Both the position numbers and the translations under genes were made by a program. From positions 5,208,001 through 5,272,000 of the forward strand of contig NZ_CP011253.3 of assembly GCF_000972785.3 (NCBI RefSeq): DNA of 64,000 bases. Direction: 5' to 3'. The stretch's first letter is position 1; the number at the start of each line of letters is the position of its first letter. The DNA is from Pandoraea oxalativorans. Its GTDB lineage: Bacteria > Pseudomonadota > Gammaproteobacteria > Burkholderiales > Burkholderiaceae. Shown here one piece after another: positions 10,205 through 21,216 of this stretch. A model generated the notes under the pieces. That model searched no databases and was not told the origin of the DNA. It saw nothing but the letters and a program-made list of their open reading frames with translations.

Positions 10205-11008
10205 TTATTCTCCAGTCTTGGCGTCGCCTTCAGGCTTGCCAGCCGGACGGCGTGCACCACCGCGCTTCGCACCGGCCTTGTCGCCAGCATCGTCACGACG
10301 GGGGCGACGGTCGCCCGGACGCGCATTGCGGCGCGGACGCTTTTCTTCGGCCGGCTCTTCAGCCACCGGAGCGTCGTTGCGGCCCAGCGTGTCACCCTTG
10401 TACACCCACACCTTAATACCGATGATGCCGTACGTCGTCTTCGCTTCCGAGGTTGCGTAGTCGATGTCAGCGCGCAGGGTGTGCAGAGGCACACGGCCTT
10501 CGCGGTACCACTCGGTACGGGCGATTTCGATACCGTTCAGACGGCCAGCGCTCATGATCTTGATGCCCTGGGCACCCAGACGCATCGCGTTCTGCATCGC
10601 GCGCTTCATTGCGCGACGGAACATGATACGGCGCTCAAGCTGCTGAGCGATCGAATCGGCGATCAGCTGCGCATCGGTTTCCGGCTTGCGGATTTCTTCG
10701 ATGTTCACGTGCACGGGCACGCCCATGCGCTTTTGCAGCTCAGCCTTGAGGATTTCGATGTCCTCGCCCTTCTTGCCGATCACAACGCCCGGACGCGAGC
10801 TGAAAATCGTGATGCGAGCATTCTTGGCCGGACGTTCGATGACCACGCGGCCAACCGAAGCGTTCTTCAGCTTCTTCTTCAGGTAATCGCGAACCCCGAT
10901 ATCTTCCTGCAGCATTTTCGCGAAATCCTGGTTGTTCGCGTACCAACGCGAAGCCCAGTTACGACTGACAGCCAGACGGAAGCCAGTCGGATGAATTTTC
11001 TGTCCCAT
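10205..11008 (-). CDS. rpsC: 30S ribosomal protein S3
   Basis: S3 lines the mRNA entry channel. The 267-residue protein has the KH domain ([20 protein letters not shown]) and the S3 C-terminal domain ([20 protein letters not shown]). It is about 30 residues longer than E. coli S3 because of a charged, disordered tail ([19 protein letters not shown], then [19 protein letters not shown]), which is common in Burkholderiaceae. It lies between rplV and rplP. Confidence 0.97.
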   Translation of the reverse strand: MGQKIHPTGFRLAVSRNWASRWYANNQDFAKMLQEDIGVRDYLKKKLKNASVGRVVIERPAKNARITIFSSRPGVVIGKKGEDIEILKAELQKRMGVPVHVNIEEIRKPETDAQLIADSIAQQLERRIMFRRAMKRAMQNAMRLGAQGIKIMSAGRLNGIEIARTEWYREGRVPLHTLRADIDYATSEAKTTYGIIGIKVWVYKGDTLGRNDAPVAEEPAEEKRPRRNARPGDRRPRRDDAGDKAGAKRGGARRPAGKPEGDAKTGE

Positions 11009-11017
11009 CGTGACCCC

Positions 11018-11347
11018 TTAGTTGCCCAGCGTCACAGTGATGTGACAGGTTTGCTTCTCGATGCGGTTACCACGGCCCTTGGCGCGCGCGGTGAAACGCT
11101 TGAGCGAGGTCGCCTTGTCAACGAAGATGCCCTTAACGCGCAGTTCGTCAATGTCAGCACCTTCATTGTGCTCGGCGTTGGCAATTGCCGACTCCAGCAC
11201 CTTCTTGATGATGACCGCGGCCTTCTTCGGCGAGAAGGTCAGTACATTCAGTGCACGTTCCAGCGGCAGGCCGCGGATCTGGTCAGCGACCAGACGCGTC
11301 TTCTGCGCCGAGATACGGGCACCGCGGTGAATTGCTTTCACTTCCAT
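11018..11347 (-). CDS. rplV: 50S ribosomal protein L22
   Basis: L22 lines the exit tunnel, and its loop is where macrolide resistance changes arise. I start at [20 protein letters not shown] (11347), which gives 109 residues; the frame is open 24 codons further but without similarity. The tunnel loop [20 protein letters not shown] looks wild-type. It lies between rpsS and rpsC. Confidence 0.96.
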   Translation of the reverse strand: MEVKAIHRGARISAQKTRLVADQIRGLPLERALNVLTFSPKKAAVIIKKVLESAIANAEHNEGADIDELRVKGIFVDKATSLKRFTARAKGRGNRIEKQTCHITVTLGN

Positions 11348-11357
11348 GATCGGCCCC

Positions 11358-11633
11358 TTATTTCTTCGCCTTCTTGTCGGCCGCATGGCCCTTGAAGGTA
11401 CGGGTAAGTGCAAACTCACCCAGCTTGTGGCCGACCATGTTTTCCGTCACGTACACCGGCACGTGTTGACGGCCATTGTGTACGGCGATCGTCAGGCCGA
11501 TGAAATCGGGCAGGACGGTCGAACGACGCGACCAGGTCTTGATCGGCTTCTTGTCACGCGATGCAGCTGCCGCTTCCACTTTCTTCAGCAGATGAGCGTC
11601 GCAAAACGGACCTTTTTTAACAGAACGAGTCAT
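11358..11633 (-). CDS. rpsS: 30S ribosomal protein S19
   Basis: S19 is a head protein that pairs with S13. The 91-residue protein starts [20 protein letters not shown] and contains [20 protein letters not shown] and then [20 protein letters not shown], all diagnostic. It follows rplB by 13 bp. Confidence 0.97.
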   Translation of the reverse strand: MTRSVKKGPFCDAHLLKKVEAAAASRDKKPIKTWSRRSTVLPDFIGLTIAVHNGRQHVPVYVTENMVGHKLGEFALTRTFKGHAADKKAKK

Positions 11634-11646
11634 TTGCTAGCTCCAA

Positions 11647-12474
11647 TTAGCGCTTCTTGCGACGCTGAACGATCATGCTGTCGGTGCGCTTGGTCGAACG
11701 GGTACGCTTACCCTTGGTATGCTGACCCCACGGGCTGACCGGATGACGACCAGCTGCCGTACGACCTTCACCACCACCGTGCGGGTGATCCACCGGGTTC
11801 ATCGCCACACCGCGAACGGTCGGGCGAATACCGCGCCAACGCTTTGCACCGGCCTTGCCCAACTGGCGCAGGCTGTGCTCTTCGTTGCCGACTTCACCGA
11901 TGGTGGCGCGGCACTCGATGTGCACGCGACGGACTTCGCCCGAACGCAGACGCACTTGAGCGTACGTGCCTTCACGAGCCAGCAGCATTGCCGACGTACC
12001 AGCGGCACGAGCGATTTGGGCGCCCTTGCCCGGCAGCAGTTCGATGCCGTGAATCGTGGTACCGACCGGAATGTTGCGGATCGGCAGTGCATTGCCAGCC
12101 TTGATCGGGGCTTCGGAGCCGCTCACCACTTGCTGGCCGACGGTCATGCCCTTCGGTGCAAGAATGTAACGACGCTCGCCGTCGGCGTAGCAAAGCAGTG
12201 CGATGTTCGCGCTGCGGTTCGGATCGTACTCAAGACGCTCAACCTTCGCCGTGATGCCGTCCTTGTTACGACGGAAATCGACGATACGGTAGTGCTGCTT
12301 GTGACCGCCACCCATGTGACGGGTGGTGATGTGACCGTTGTTGTTACGGCCAGCGGTCTTGCTCTTGGTATCGAGCAGCGGGGCGAACGGCTTGCCCTTA
12401 TGCAGATCCTTGTTGACGACCTTGACCAGCGAACGGCGGCCCGGCGACGTCGGTTTCGTTTTGACGAGTGCCAT
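11647..12474 (-). CDS. rplB: 50S ribosomal protein L2
   Basis: L2 is needed for subunit association and peptidyl-transferase activity. The 275-residue protein has the OB/SH3-like core and the C-terminal signature [19 protein letters not shown], which includes the conserved histidine (HPHGGGEG). The end ([13 protein letters not shown]) is typical. It follows rplW by 2 bp. Confidence 0.98.
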   Translation of the reverse strand: MALVKTKPTSPGRRSLVKVVNKDLHKGKPFAPLLDTKSKTAGRNNNGHITTRHMGGGHKQHYRIVDFRRNKDGITAKVERLEYDPNRSANIALLCYADGERRYILAPKGMTVGQQVVSGSEAPIKAGNALPIRNIPVGTTIHGIELLPGKGAQIARAAGTSAMLLAREGTYAQVRLRSGEVRRVHIECRATIGEVGNEEHSLRQLGKAGAKRWRGIRPTVRGVAMNPVDHPHGGGEGRTAAGRHPVSPWGQHTKGKRTRSTKRTDSMIVQRRKKR

Positions 12475-12476
12475 GA

Positions 12477-12791
12477 TTACTTGGCCTCCGCTTCAAAATT
12501 GATTTCCTGACCCGGCTTCAAGCTCACGTAAGCCTTCTTCTCGTGGTCGCGACGACCCATGAAGCGGCCAAAGCGCTTTTGCTTGCCCTTACGGTTCAGG
12601 ATCTGCACCGACTCGACTTCAACCTTGAAGAGAAGCTCAACAGCAGCCTTCACTTCTTGCTTGTTCGCGTCGCGTGCAACTTGGAACACCACTTGTTCAT
12701 TCTTGTCAGCCACCAGCGTCGCCTTTTCGGAGATCACCGGCGCGAGCAAGACCTGGTACAGACGATGGTCGTTTTTACGCACGTCGCTCAT
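12477..12791 (-). CDS. rplW: 50S ribosomal protein L23
   Basis: L23 surrounds the exit tunnel and is the docking site for trigger factor. The 104-residue protein includes [20 protein letters not shown] and [15 protein letters not shown] elements, then the [20 protein letters not shown] loop. Its ATG overlaps the rplD stop by four bases (ATGA), so translation is coupled. Confidence 0.97.
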   Translation of the reverse strand: MSDVRKNDHRLYQVLLAPVISEKATLVADKNEQVVFQVARDANKQEVKAAVELLFKVEVESVQILNRKGKQKRFGRFMGRRDHEKKAYVSLKPGQEINFEAEAK

Positions 12792-13408
12792 GACAGCATC
12801 TCCTCAATCTTGGCGATCGCGCCCTTCGTCAGCAGCACCTTCTTGAAGTAGATGAGCGACAGCGGGTCGGCGAAACGCGGCTCGGTGACGGCAACGTGAG
12901 CCAGATTGCGCGAGGCCAGGAACAGGTTCTCGTCCACGCTATCCGTGATCAGCAGCACCGACTCAAGACCCATGGCCTTGATCTTTTCAGCGAGCAGTTT
13001 GGTCTTCGGCGCATCCAGCTTGATGTCCTCGACCACCGACAGACGACCTTCACGGGCGAGCTGCGACAGAATCGAGCACACACCGGCGCGGTACATCTTC
13101 TTGTTGACCTTGTGGGTGAAGTTCTCTTCCGGCGAATTCGGGAAGATGCGGCCACCGCCGCGCCACAGCGGGCTCGACGACATACCGGCACGAGCGCGGC
13201 CCGTACCCTTCTGACGCCACGGCTTCTTCGTCGTGTGCTTGACCTGTTCACGGTCCTTCTGCGCACGATTGCCGCTGCGGGCGTTGGCTTGATAAGCCAC
13301 CACAACCTGATGGATCAGCGCTTCGTTGTAGTCACGGCCGAACACGACGTCCGACGCGTTGACCGCAGCGCCTTCCTGACCTTGCTCATTCAGGAGCTTC
13401 AGTTCCAT
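12788..13408 (-). CDS. rplD: 50S ribosomal protein L4
   Basis: L4 reaches into the exit tunnel and in E. coli represses the S10 operon. The 206-residue protein has the loop [20 protein letters not shown] followed by [20 protein letters not shown], both conserved. It lies between rplC and rplW with a 2-bp upstream spacer. Autogenous control here is an inference; the leader before rplC does contain a hairpin. Confidence 0.97.
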   Translation of the reverse strand: MELKLLNEQGQEGAAVNASDVVFGRDYNEALIHQVVVAYQANARSGNRAQKDREQVKHTTKKPWRQKGTGRARAGMSSSPLWRGGGRIFPNSPEENFTHKVNKKMYRAGVCSILSQLAREGRLSVVEDIKLDAPKTKLLAEKIKAMGLESVLLITDSVDENLFLASRNLAHVAVTEPRFADPLSLIYFKKVLLTKGAIAKIEEMLS

Positions 13409-13410
13409 TG

Positions 13411-14067
13411 TTACGCTCCCTTCGCGAGTTTGGCCTTGACTGCCGAGGTCACGAAAACCTTGCCTTCGTTGGCGCCCGGAACGGCACCCTTCACGAAGAT
13501 CAGGCCACGTTCAGCGTCAATGCGCGCGATTTCGAGATTCTGTACCGTCGTCGTGACGTCACCCAGGTGACCCGTCATGCGCTTACCCGGGAACACACGG
13601 CCCGGATCCTGCGCCATACCGATCGAACCCGGCACGTTGTGCGAACGCGAGTTACCGTGCGATGCGCGGCCCGAAGCGAAGTTGTAACGCTTGATGGTAC
13701 CTGCGTAGCCCTTACCGATCGACACGCCTTGCACGTCGACCTTCTGGCCTACCTGGAACAGATCGACACCCACGGCTGCGCCCGGCTGCAGTTCAGCAGC
13801 TTTGGCAGCATCGATGCGGAATTCCTTGAGGATTTCACCGGCTTCAACACCAGCTTTCGCATAGTGACCGGCGGCGGCTTTGGTCACGCGCGAAGCGCGA
13901 CGATTGCCGAAAGTGACTTGAACGGCGGTATAGCCGTCCGTTTCATCCGTCTTGATTTGCGTCACACGGTTGTTAGACACGTCGAGCACGGTGACGGGAA
14001 TCGAATCGCCGTCGTCCGTGAAAATACGCGTCATGCCAACCTTGCGACCGACAAGGCCAAGGCTCAT
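13411..14067 (-). CDS. rplC: 50S ribosomal protein L3
   Basis: L3 is an early-assembly protein with an extension near the peptidyl-transferase centre. I choose [20 protein letters not shown] at 14067, with a GGAG site seven bases upstream, giving 218 residues; the frame extends 15 codons further without similarity. The loop [20 protein letters not shown] with the methylated-glutamine region is present. It is the first gene after the S10-cluster promoter, because rpsJ is separated by a terminator. Confidence 0.96.
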   Translation of the reverse strand: MSLGLVGRKVGMTRIFTDDGDSIPVTVLDVSNNRVTQIKTDETDGYTAVQVTFGNRRASRVTKAAAGHYAKAGVEAGEILKEFRIDAAKAAELQPGAAVGVDLFQVGQKVDVQGVSIGKGYAGTIKRYNFASGRASHGNSRSHNVPGSIGMAQDPGRVFPGKRMTGHLGDVTTTVQNLEIARIDAERGLIFVKGAVPGANEGKVFVTSAVKAKLAKGA

Positions 14068-14115
14068 GATTTTCTCCATTCCCGACTGCGATTGGCCGGG
14101 CCTAAATGACAAAAG

Positions 14116-14139
14116 GATGGTCCACGGATGTGGGCCATC
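14116..14139 (-). promoter_or_regulatory. leader hairpin upstream of rplC
   Basis: Arms GATGGTCCAC (14116-14125) and GTGGGCCATC (14130-14139) pair at nine of ten positions around a 4-nt loop. It lies in the transcribed leader between the S10 promoter and the rplC start. A role in L4 feedback is possible but only inferred. Confidence 0.4.
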
Positions 14140-14165
14140 TTTTCAAAACTACACTTGAGCCCGCC

Positions 14166-14194
14166 ATTATAGGCGGACTTTTATCGCTTGACAA
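14166..14194 (-). promoter_or_regulatory. sigma-70 promoter for rplC-rpsQ
   Basis: Minus strand TTGTCA (14189-14194), 17-bp spacer, perfect TATAAT (14166-14171). The -10 is centred in a small palindrome (CCGCC/GGCGG at 14161-14165 and 14172-14176). It lies about 95 bp upstream of rplC and downstream of the rpsJ terminator. Confidence 0.85.
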
Positions 14195-14215
14195 GTGTTG
14201 CTAAATCACATAACA

Positions 14216-14248
14216 AAAGCCCCGCCGGTCCAGCATTGGCGGGGCTTT
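14216..14248 (-). terminator. intrinsic terminator after rpsJ
   Basis: Perfect 11-bp arms AAAGCCCCGCC/GGCGGGGCTTT (14216-14226 and 14238-14248) around an 11-nt loop, followed on the minus strand by CTTTTGTTA. It ends the rpsL-rpsG-fusA-tuf-rpsJ transcript. Confidence 0.85.
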
Positions 14249-14272
14249 CAAGAGCGAAATCGCTCTCAAGCC

Positions 14273-14584
14273 TTACTGCAGCTTGATTTCGACGTCGACG
14301 CCAGCCGGCAGGTCGAGCTTCATCAGCGCGTCAACCGTCTTGTCCGTCGGATCGACGATGTCCATCAGGCGCTGGTGCGTGCGGATTTCGAGCTGGTCGC
14401 GCGACGTCTTGTTGACGTGCGGCGAACGCAGGATGTCGAAACGCTCGATGCGCGTCGGCAGGGGCACCGGGCCCTTGACGATTGCGCCGGTGCGCTTGGC
14501 GGTTTCAACGATTTCGGCAGCCGACTGGTCGATCAGGCGGTAGTCGAAAGCCTTCAGGCGGATACGGATCTTTTGGTTCTGCAT
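14273..14584 (-). CDS. rpsJ: 30S ribosomal protein S10 (NusE)
   Basis: S10 is a head protein of the 30S subunit and, as NusE, links NusG to the ribosome and takes part in antitermination. The 103-residue protein starts [20 protein letters not shown] and contains the [20 protein letters not shown] loop followed by [17 protein letters not shown], all typical. It lies 113 bp after tuf and is cut off from rplC by a terminator and new promoter, so it belongs to the str transcript here. Confidence 0.97.
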   Translation of the reverse strand: MQNQKIRIRLKAFDYRLIDQSAAEIVETAKRTGAIVKGPVPLPTRIERFDILRSPHVNKTSRDQLEIRTHQRLMDIVDPTDKTVDALMKLDLPAGVDVEIKLQ

Positions 14585-14697
14585 GGAATTTCACCAAAGA
14601 GCATGGCAACCCTCGTTCGGGCGCCGGGTAAATCACAAAGAGCAAACAGAATCACGACGATGGAGGCCGAAACCCCGCATCGTCGTTCAATCCGCTA

Positions 14698-15906
<1,209 letters not shown>

Positions 15907-15988
15907 TTCCGAATCCTCAGATACTGAATAGACGATTAAACAGTGTGTCGGGTGCCGCACCGGATGATGCGGACACCCTACAAATGAA

Positions 15989-18091
15989 TTACTTGCTCTT
16001 GTTGCTGATGATGGCTTCGCTCACGTTCTTCGGAGCTTCAGCGTAGTGCTTGAACTCCATCGTGTACGTGGCGCGGCCTTGCGTGGCCGAACGCAGCGAC
16101 GTCGAATAGCCGAACATTTCCGACAGCGGAACTTCAGCGCGCACGATCTTGCCGCCGCCGACCATGTCGTCCATGCCCTGGATAATGCCGCGACGGCTCG
16201 ACAAGTCGCCCATCACGTTACCCATGTAGTCTTCCGGCGTTTCCACTTCCACGGCCATCATCGGCTCGAGGATGACCGGCTTGGCACGGCGCATGGCTTC
16301 CTTGAAAGCCATCGAACCAGCCATACGGAACGCGTTTTCGTTCGAGTCCACATCGTGGTACGAACCGAACGTCAGGTGAACCGTCACGTCAACGACCGGG
16401 AAGCCGGCGAGAACACCGCTCTTCAGGGTGTCTTGAATACCCTTATCAACGGCCGGGATGTATTCACGCGGAATCACACCACCCTTGATCTCGTCGAAGA
16501 ACTTGTAACCAGCGCCTTGCTCGCTCGGCTCAAGCGTAATGACAGCGTGACCGAACTGGCCGCGACCGCCCGACTGCTTGACGAACTTACCTTCCACGTC
16601 GGCTGCCGTCGCGCGAATGGTTTCGCGGTAAGCAACCTGCGGAGCGCCGATGTTGGCTTCCACGCCGAATTCGCGCTTCATACGATCGACCAGAATTTCG
16701 AGGTGGAGCTCGCCCATACCCGAAATGATGGTCTGACCCGATTCTTCATCGGTCTGCACGCGGAACGACGGGTCTTCCTGCGCCAGGCGGTTCAGGGCGA
16801 TGCCCATCTTTTCCTGGTCGACCTTGGTCTTCGGCTCGACAGCCTGCGAAATCACCGGCTCCGGGAACACCATGCGCTCGAGCACGATCGGTGCCGACGG
16901 ATCGCACAGCGTGTCACCGGTCGTCACATCCTTCAGACCGACAGCAGCGGCGATGTCACCCGCACGCACTTCGTCGATTTCTTCACGCTGGTTCGCGTGC
17001 ATCTGCAGAATACGGCCCAGGCGTTCCTTCTTTTCCTTGACCGAGTTCAGCACCGTGTCGCCCTTGTTCACAACGCCCGAATAGACGCGGAAGAACGCCA
17101 ACTGACCAACGAACGGGTCCGTCATGATCTTGAACGCCAGCGACGAGAACTTCTCGTCGTCCGAAGCACGGCGCTCGACCGGCTGTTCCTTGTCATTCGT
17201 ACCCGTGACCGGCGGAATGTCCACCGGCGACGGCAGGAAGTCGACCACGGCGTCCAGCATACGCTGCACACCCTTGTTCTTGAACGCGGTACCGCACAGC
17301 ATCGGCTGGATTTCGCAAGCGATGGTACGCACACGAATGCCCTTGATGATGTCTGCCTCGGAGAGGTCGCCCTCTTCCAGGTACTTGTTCATCATCTCTT
17401 CGCTCGACTCGGCAGCGGCCTCGACCATGCCTTCGCGCCACTTCTGGGCTTCAGCTTGCAGCTCGGCGGGAATGTCGACGTAGTCGAACTTCATGCCTTG
17501 CGAAGCTTCGTCCCAAATGATCGCCTTCATCTTGATGAGGTCGACCACGCCCTTGAAGCTTTCTTCAGCGCCGATCGGCACCACCACCGGCACCGGGTTG
17601 GCCTTCAGGCGGTTCTTCAACTGGTCGTAGACCTTGAAGAAGTTCGCGCCGGTACGGTCCATCTTGTTGACGAACGCCAGACGCGGCACGCCGTACTTGT
17701 TGGCCTGACGCCACACGGTTTCCGACTGGGGCTGCACGCCACCCACAGCGCAATACACCATGCACGCGCCATCGAGAACACGCATCGAGCGCTCGACTTC
17801 AATCGTGAAGTCGACGTGCCCCGGGGTGTCGATGATGTTGATGCGGTGCTTTTGATAGTTGCTGGCCATGCCGGACCAGAAGCAGGTCGTGGCAGCCGAC
17901 GTAATCGTGATGCCGCGCTCTTGTTCCTGCTCCATCCAGTCCATCGTCGCCGCGCCATCGTGCACTTCACCGATTTTGTGGTTCACACCGGTGTAGAACA
18001 AAATGCGCTCGGTCGTCGTGGTTTTACCTGCGTCGATGTGAGCGCTAATACCGATGTTGCGGTAGCGCTCGATAGGGGTTGTACGAGCCAC
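15989..18091 (-). CDS. fusA: elongation factor G
   Basis: EF-G catalyses ribosomal translocation and, with RRF, recycling. The 700-residue protein has a GTPase domain with [28 protein letters not shown] and NKMDRTGAN, then domains II-V (for example [15 protein letters not shown] and [10 protein letters not shown]). The start is GTG at 18091 ([18 protein letters not shown]). It lies between rpsG and tuf in the str operon. Regions where fusidic acid resistance arises show nothing obviously unusual. Confidence 0.98.
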   Translation of the reverse strand: MARTTPIERYRNIGISAHIDAGKTTTTERILFYTGVNHKIGEVHDGAATMDWMEQEQERGITITSAATTCFWSGMASNYQKHRINIIDTPGHVDFTIEVERSMRVLDGACMVYCAVGGVQPQSETVWRQANKYGVPRLAFVNKMDRTGANFFKVYDQLKNRLKANPVPVVVPIGAEESFKGVVDLIKMKAIIWDEASQGMKFDYVDIPAELQAEAQKWREGMVEAAAESSEEMMNKYLEEGDLSEADIIKGIRVRTIACEIQPMLCGTAFKNKGVQRMLDAVVDFLPSPVDIPPVTGTNDKEQPVERRASDDEKFSSLAFKIMTDPFVGQLAFFRVYSGVVNKGDTVLNSVKEKKERLGRILQMHANQREEIDEVRAGDIAAAVGLKDVTTGDTLCDPSAPIVLERMVFPEPVISQAVEPKTKVDQEKMGIALNRLAQEDPSFRVQTDEESGQTIISGMGELHLEILVDRMKREFGVEANIGAPQVAYRETIRATAADVEGKFVKQSGGRGQFGHAVITLEPSEQGAGYKFFDEIKGGVIPREYIPAVDKGIQDTLKSGVLAGFPVVDVTVHLTFGSYHDVDSNENAFRMAGSMAFKEAMRRAKPVILEPMMAVEVETPEDYMGNVMGDLSSRRGIIQGMDDMVGGGKIVRAEVPLSEMFGYSTSLRSATQGRATYTMEFKHYAEAPKNVSEAIISNKSK

Positions 18092-18208
18092 TTTAAGCCT
18101 CTTTCAATGTAGCCGCCATTTTTGAGGGGGCTACTAACACAAACGGGCGAGGCGCAATTTCTCATGCGCACCCGCCCCGGTTTCTGCTCTAGGTACTGCT
18201 TGCCAGCG

Positions 18209-18679
18209 TCAGAAGCGGAAGTGCGAGAAGGCCTTGTTGGCTTCAGCCATGCGGTGAACTTCGTCACGCTTCTTCATGGCGCCGCCACGACCTTCCGAGG
18301 CTTCGATCAGCTCACCAGCCAGGCGCAGAGCCATCGACTTTTCGCTACGCTTTTTCGCGGCCTCACGCAACCAACGCATCGCCAATGCCATACGACGCGA
18401 CGGACGCACTTCGACCGGAACTTGATAGTTTGCACCGCCAACACGGCGGCTCTTGACTTCAACCACCGGCTTCACGTTACCGAGAGCCGTGTTGAAGACT
18501 TCCAGCGGATCCTTGCCCGCCTTGGTTTGGATCTGCTCGAAAGCACCATAAACGATGCGCTCTGCCACCGACTTCTTGCCGGCAAGCATGAGCACGTTCA
18601 TGAATTTAGCGACTTCAACGTTGCCGAACTTCGGATCGGGCAACACTTCGCGCTTGGGGACTTCGCGACGACGCGGCAT
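18209..18679 (-). CDS. rpsG: 30S ribosomal protein S7
   Basis: S7 organises the head of the 30S subunit and in E. coli represses the str operon. The start [20 protein letters not shown] at 18679 has an AGGAAG site just upstream; 15 further in-frame codons lack similarity. The 156-residue length and segments [20 protein letters not shown] and [20 protein letters not shown] are standard. It is 126 bp after rpsL. Confidence 0.97.
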   Translation of the reverse strand: MPRRREVPKREVLPDPKFGNVEVAKFMNVLMLAGKKSVAERIVYGAFEQIQTKAGKDPLEVFNTALGNVKPVVEVKSRRVGGANYQVPVEVRPSRRMALAMRWLREAAKKRSEKSMALRLAGELIEASEGRGGAMKKRDEVHRMAEANKAFSHFRF

Positions 18680-18805
18680 GATTTCTTCCTTAATTGATTC
18701 AGTTGGAGCTGGGCTCCAGGCCACCTACTAGCCACTTTCGGGCCGAGTGACCACTTACTCAGTGACGATGTACCACCATCACCGAACGTATATCCGCTAA
18801 GCCGC

Positions 18806-19180
18806 TTAGGCCTTCGGACGCTTCGCGCCGTACTTCGAACGGGCTTGCTTACGGTCCTTGACGCCTTGCGTGTCGAGGCTACCGCGCACCATGTGGTAAC
18901 GCACACCCGGCAAGTCCTTCACACGACCGCCGCGAATCAGCACGACCGAGTGTTCCTGCAGGTTGTGGCCTTCACCGCCGATGTACGAAATGACTTCGAA
19001 ACCGTTCGTCAGGCGCACCTTGGCAACCTTACGAAGTGCGGAGTTCGGCTTCTTCGGCGTCGTGGTGTACACACGGGTGCACACGCCGCGACGCTGCGGG
19101 CAGTCCTGCAGGGCCGGGCTCTTGCTCTTGATTTGAGCAGAGGTGCGCGGCTTGCGGACCAATTGGTTAATCGTTGGCAT
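18806..19180 (-). CDS. rpsL: 30S ribosomal protein S12
   Basis: S12 lies at the decoding centre. The 124-residue protein starts [19 protein letters not shown]. The streptomycin-related loops read [13 protein letters not shown] (Lys43) and [13 protein letters not shown], so both conserved lysines are wild-type and streptomycin resistance through S12 is not predicted. It is the first gene of the str operon, with a strong promoter about 165 bp upstream. Confidence 0.98.
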   Translation of the reverse strand: MPTINQLVRKPRTSAQIKSKSPALQDCPQRRGVCTRVYTTTPKKPNSALRKVAKVRLTNGFEVISYIGGEGHNLQEHSVVLIRGGRVKDLPGVRYHMVRGSLDTQGVKDRKQARSKYGAKRPKA

Positions 19181-19346
19181 TGTGATTTCCTAAACGTGTC
19201 AAAAGCATGAAAGCCAAGGCGGGCCGTCATGCGACTTTACTGCGTACTCCCCGGCTGCTCTTGCGGATAGTCCGCATCTAAACGCTTGATGCATAAGCAC
19301 TTTGCATTGGACACGGGCATGCCGCCGGAAAAACCGGAGCCTGCGA

Positions 19347-19375
19347 CTATACCCCCGCCTTTGGCAAGTGTCAAC
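19347..19375 (-). promoter_or_regulatory. sigma-70 promoter of the str operon
   Basis: Minus strand TTGACA (complement of 19370-19375), exactly 17 bp spacer, TATAGT (19347-19352). It gives a leader of about 160 nt before rpsL. The 19181-19625 intergenic stretch also holds a tandem repeat and a dyad on the other side. Confidence 0.85.
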
Positions 19376-19418
19376 GCGCTCTCGCGCAAATTCTCGCCGT
19401 AAGTCGTTGATTGTTAAC

Positions 19419-19480
19419 GGTCATGGTCGGTCATGGTCGGTCATGGTCGGTCATGGTCGGTCATGGTCGGTCATGGTCGT
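19419..19480. repeat. six tandem copies of a 10-bp repeat
   Basis: The unit TCATGGTCGG occurs six times head to tail from 19421 to 19480, five perfect and the last ending GT. It lies 44 bp upstream of the str promoter -35 and about 145 bp upstream of the divergent MocR gene. The period equals about one helical turn, so any bound protein would sit on one DNA face. Confidence 0.95.
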
Positions 19481-19562
19481 CGTCACCACGGATCGCACAC
19501 TGCCGCAGGCACCCGGCTCAAGGTGCGTCCCTCCCTCCCAAATTCAAGACTTGCGACGCACA

Positions 19563-19586
19563 TGTATGCAAACTACACTGCATACA
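19563..19586. promoter_or_regulatory. dyad, putative MocR operator
   Basis: TGTATGCA (19563-19570) and TGCATACA (19579-19586) are perfect inverted arms with 8 bp between. A further CATACATAA lies 25 bp downstream. The site is 40 bp upstream of the MocR start; autoregulation by that protein is an inference from family habit. Confidence 0.5.
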
Positions 19587-19625
19587 CAGCTGATTTACGT
19601 ACGAATTTCCATACATAACACCGAC

Positions 19626-21026
19626 ATGGTTATGGACACTTCCCACGACACGCTTCGCGCCACCTTCTGGAAACCTGCGCTCACTGCGGGCAAAGGCCCC
19701 CGCTATCTGAGGCTGGCGAGCTTCATCGAGCAGTCGGTCGCGGACGGTCGCCTGCGCCCCGGCGACCGCCTGCCGGCGCAGCGCGAACTGGCGTCGTGGC
19801 TGGGCATCGACTTCACCACGGTTACACGCGCGTACAACCGGGCGCGCGACCGGAGCGCCATCGAAGGACGCGGCCCGCTAGGCACCTTCGTCAGCAAGCC
19901 GCGCGTGGCGCTCGATCAGGTGCTGGACCTGGGCATGAACATTCCGCCCGCGCCGTCCGGGCAGTTCCTTGGCGAGTTGCTGCAGAAGGGAATCGACGAA
20001 GTCCTGCGGCATACCGATGCCTCGATGCTCATGGCGTATCAATTGGGGGACGGGGGCGTTGCCGACCGTCAGGCCGGCACACTCTGGCTTGCGCCGATGC
20101 TCGGCGCCCTCGACCCGGCGGACGTGCTCGTCTGCCCCGGCGCACAAGCCACGCTGGCGGCATTGCTGCTCACCGAGACCCAGCGGGACGAAACGGTGTT
20201 GTGTGAGCCGATCGTCTACCCGGGGGTGCGCAGTGCGGCGCGCTCGCTCGGCCGTCGTCTGGAGGGTGTGGCCGCCGATGCCGACGGCATGCTGCCCGAC
20301 GCGCTGGCCGCTGCCGCCCGCGAGCATCACGCACGCCTCGTCTATCTGAACCCCACACTCCAGAACCCGACCACGCGCACGATGCCCGAGCGCCGCCGCC
20401 GGGAACTGCTCGCCGTGGCGGACAAGCTCGACCTGATGCTCATCGAAGACGATCCCTACTGGCGTCTCCTGCCGGATGCCCCGCCGCCGCTCGCCCGCCT
20501 CTCGCCGCATCGTGTGCACTATGTATCCACGCTGTCAAAATGTCTGACGCCGGGCCTGCGCACCGCATATGTCCGTCTGGCGGACGACCGCAAGCGCGAT
20601 GTCTTCCTCAGTACGTTGCATTCGTTCGCGTTGATGGCACCGCCCTTGATGGCGGGATTGGCCACGCAGTGGATCCATGACGGCACTGCCGACCGCCTCA
20701 TGGAGGGTGTAAAGGAAGCCGCTGCGCAGCGTCAGGCCATCGCTGCCGACATTTTGGGTGACGCTAGCGACCCACCGATTCAGGGTATCCATCTCTGGCA
20801 CGCGTTGCCCGCCCCGTGGACGGCCCGCGAACTGACCCTGGCCGCGCGCGCCGAGGGACTCGCCGTCACGCCCGCAGACGCCTTCTGCCTGTCGTCGGAC
20901 GCGCCCAACGCGATCCGCATTTCACTGGGCGGCGTGCGTGATCCGGAGCGCCTGTCCAGTGCGCTCAAGCGTCTGCGGTCGCTGCTGCGCGAAGCGCCGC
21001 CGAGCTTACGCGCCGCGATCGTCTGA
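19626..21026 (+). CDS. MocR-family (GntR-type, aminotransferase-fused) regulator
   Basis: The protein (466 residues from MVMDTSHDTLRATFWKP) has a GntR winged helix at about residues 20-85 (LRPGDRLPAQRELASWLGID then FTTVTRAYNRARD) joined to a fold-type I PLP aminotransferase domain. In the latter, NPTLQNPTTR, the aspartate of LIEDDPYW and the PLP lysine of YVSTLSKCLTPG are present, so it probably binds PLP. Such proteins sense PLP or amines and usually control a neighbouring gene. The frame is open to 19302 through the tandem repeat, but only this start gives a family N-terminus; the RBS is weak. Target unknown; it is divergent from rpsL and 190 bp before the next gene. Confidence 0.85.
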   Translation: MVMDTSHDTLRATFWKPALTAGKGPRYLRLASFIEQSVADGRLRPGDRLPAQRELASWLGIDFTTVTRAYNRARDRSAIEGRGPLGTFVSKPRVALDQVLDLGMNIPPAPSGQFLGELLQKGIDEVLRHTDASMLMAYQLGDGGVADRQAGTLWLAPMLGALDPADVLVCPGAQATLAALLLTETQRDETVLCEPIVYPGVRSAARSLGRRLEGVAADADGMLPDALAAAAREHHARLVYLNPTLQNPTTRTMPERRRRELLAVADKLDLMLIEDDPYWRLLPDAPPPLARLSPHRVHYVSTLSKCLTPGLRTAYVRLADDRKRDVFLSTLHSFALMAPPLMAGLATQWIHDGTADRLMEGVKEAAAQRQAIAADILGDASDPPIQGIHLWHALPAPWTARELTLAARAEGLAVTPADAFCLSSDAPNAIRISLGGVRDPERLSSALKRLRSLLREAPPSLRAAIV

Positions 21027-21068
21027 GACTTGCCGCCGGCAGCGGGGTACGGGAGGCATCGGGGCCCG

Positions 21069-21112
21069 CTTCCGTCCCGCTTTCGTCCCGCCTCCGTCCC
21101 GCTTTCGTCCCG
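21069..21112. repeat. four 11-bp imperfect tandem repeats
   Basis: CTTCCGTCCCG, CTTTCGTCCCG, CCTCCGTCCCG and CTTTCGTCCCG run head to tail in the 190-bp gap between the MocR gene and the first unknown paralogue. No other feature is visible in the gap. Confidence 0.8.
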
Positions 21113-21216
21113 ATACCGACAGGCCCCGCGCGCACGGCAGAAGCCCCTGCCGGCGGGCTCACGCAAAGTCCGGTCGGGCGTGCCGTGTTGCGCGCGCCAT
21201 CTACCGGAGCAAGCGC

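Noticed and set aside
16046..18112. Plus-strand open frame of 688 codons, His/Arg-rich
   Set aside because: Antisense shadow of fusA.
18806..19180. Streptomycin-resistance changes in S12, and rifampicin changes in RpoB
   Set aside because: Lys43 and the second lysine loop of S12 and the RpoB cluster ([19 protein letters not shown]) are wild-type.
19419..19480. CRISPR-like array
   Set aside because: The 10-bp units are contiguous without spacers and no cas genes are present.
19302..19625. N-terminal extension of the MocR gene through the tandem repeat (GHGRSWSVMV repeats)
   Set aside because: The extension is open only because the 10-bp repeat lacks stops; the family N-terminus begins at 19626 and a promoter-type dyad lies in between.
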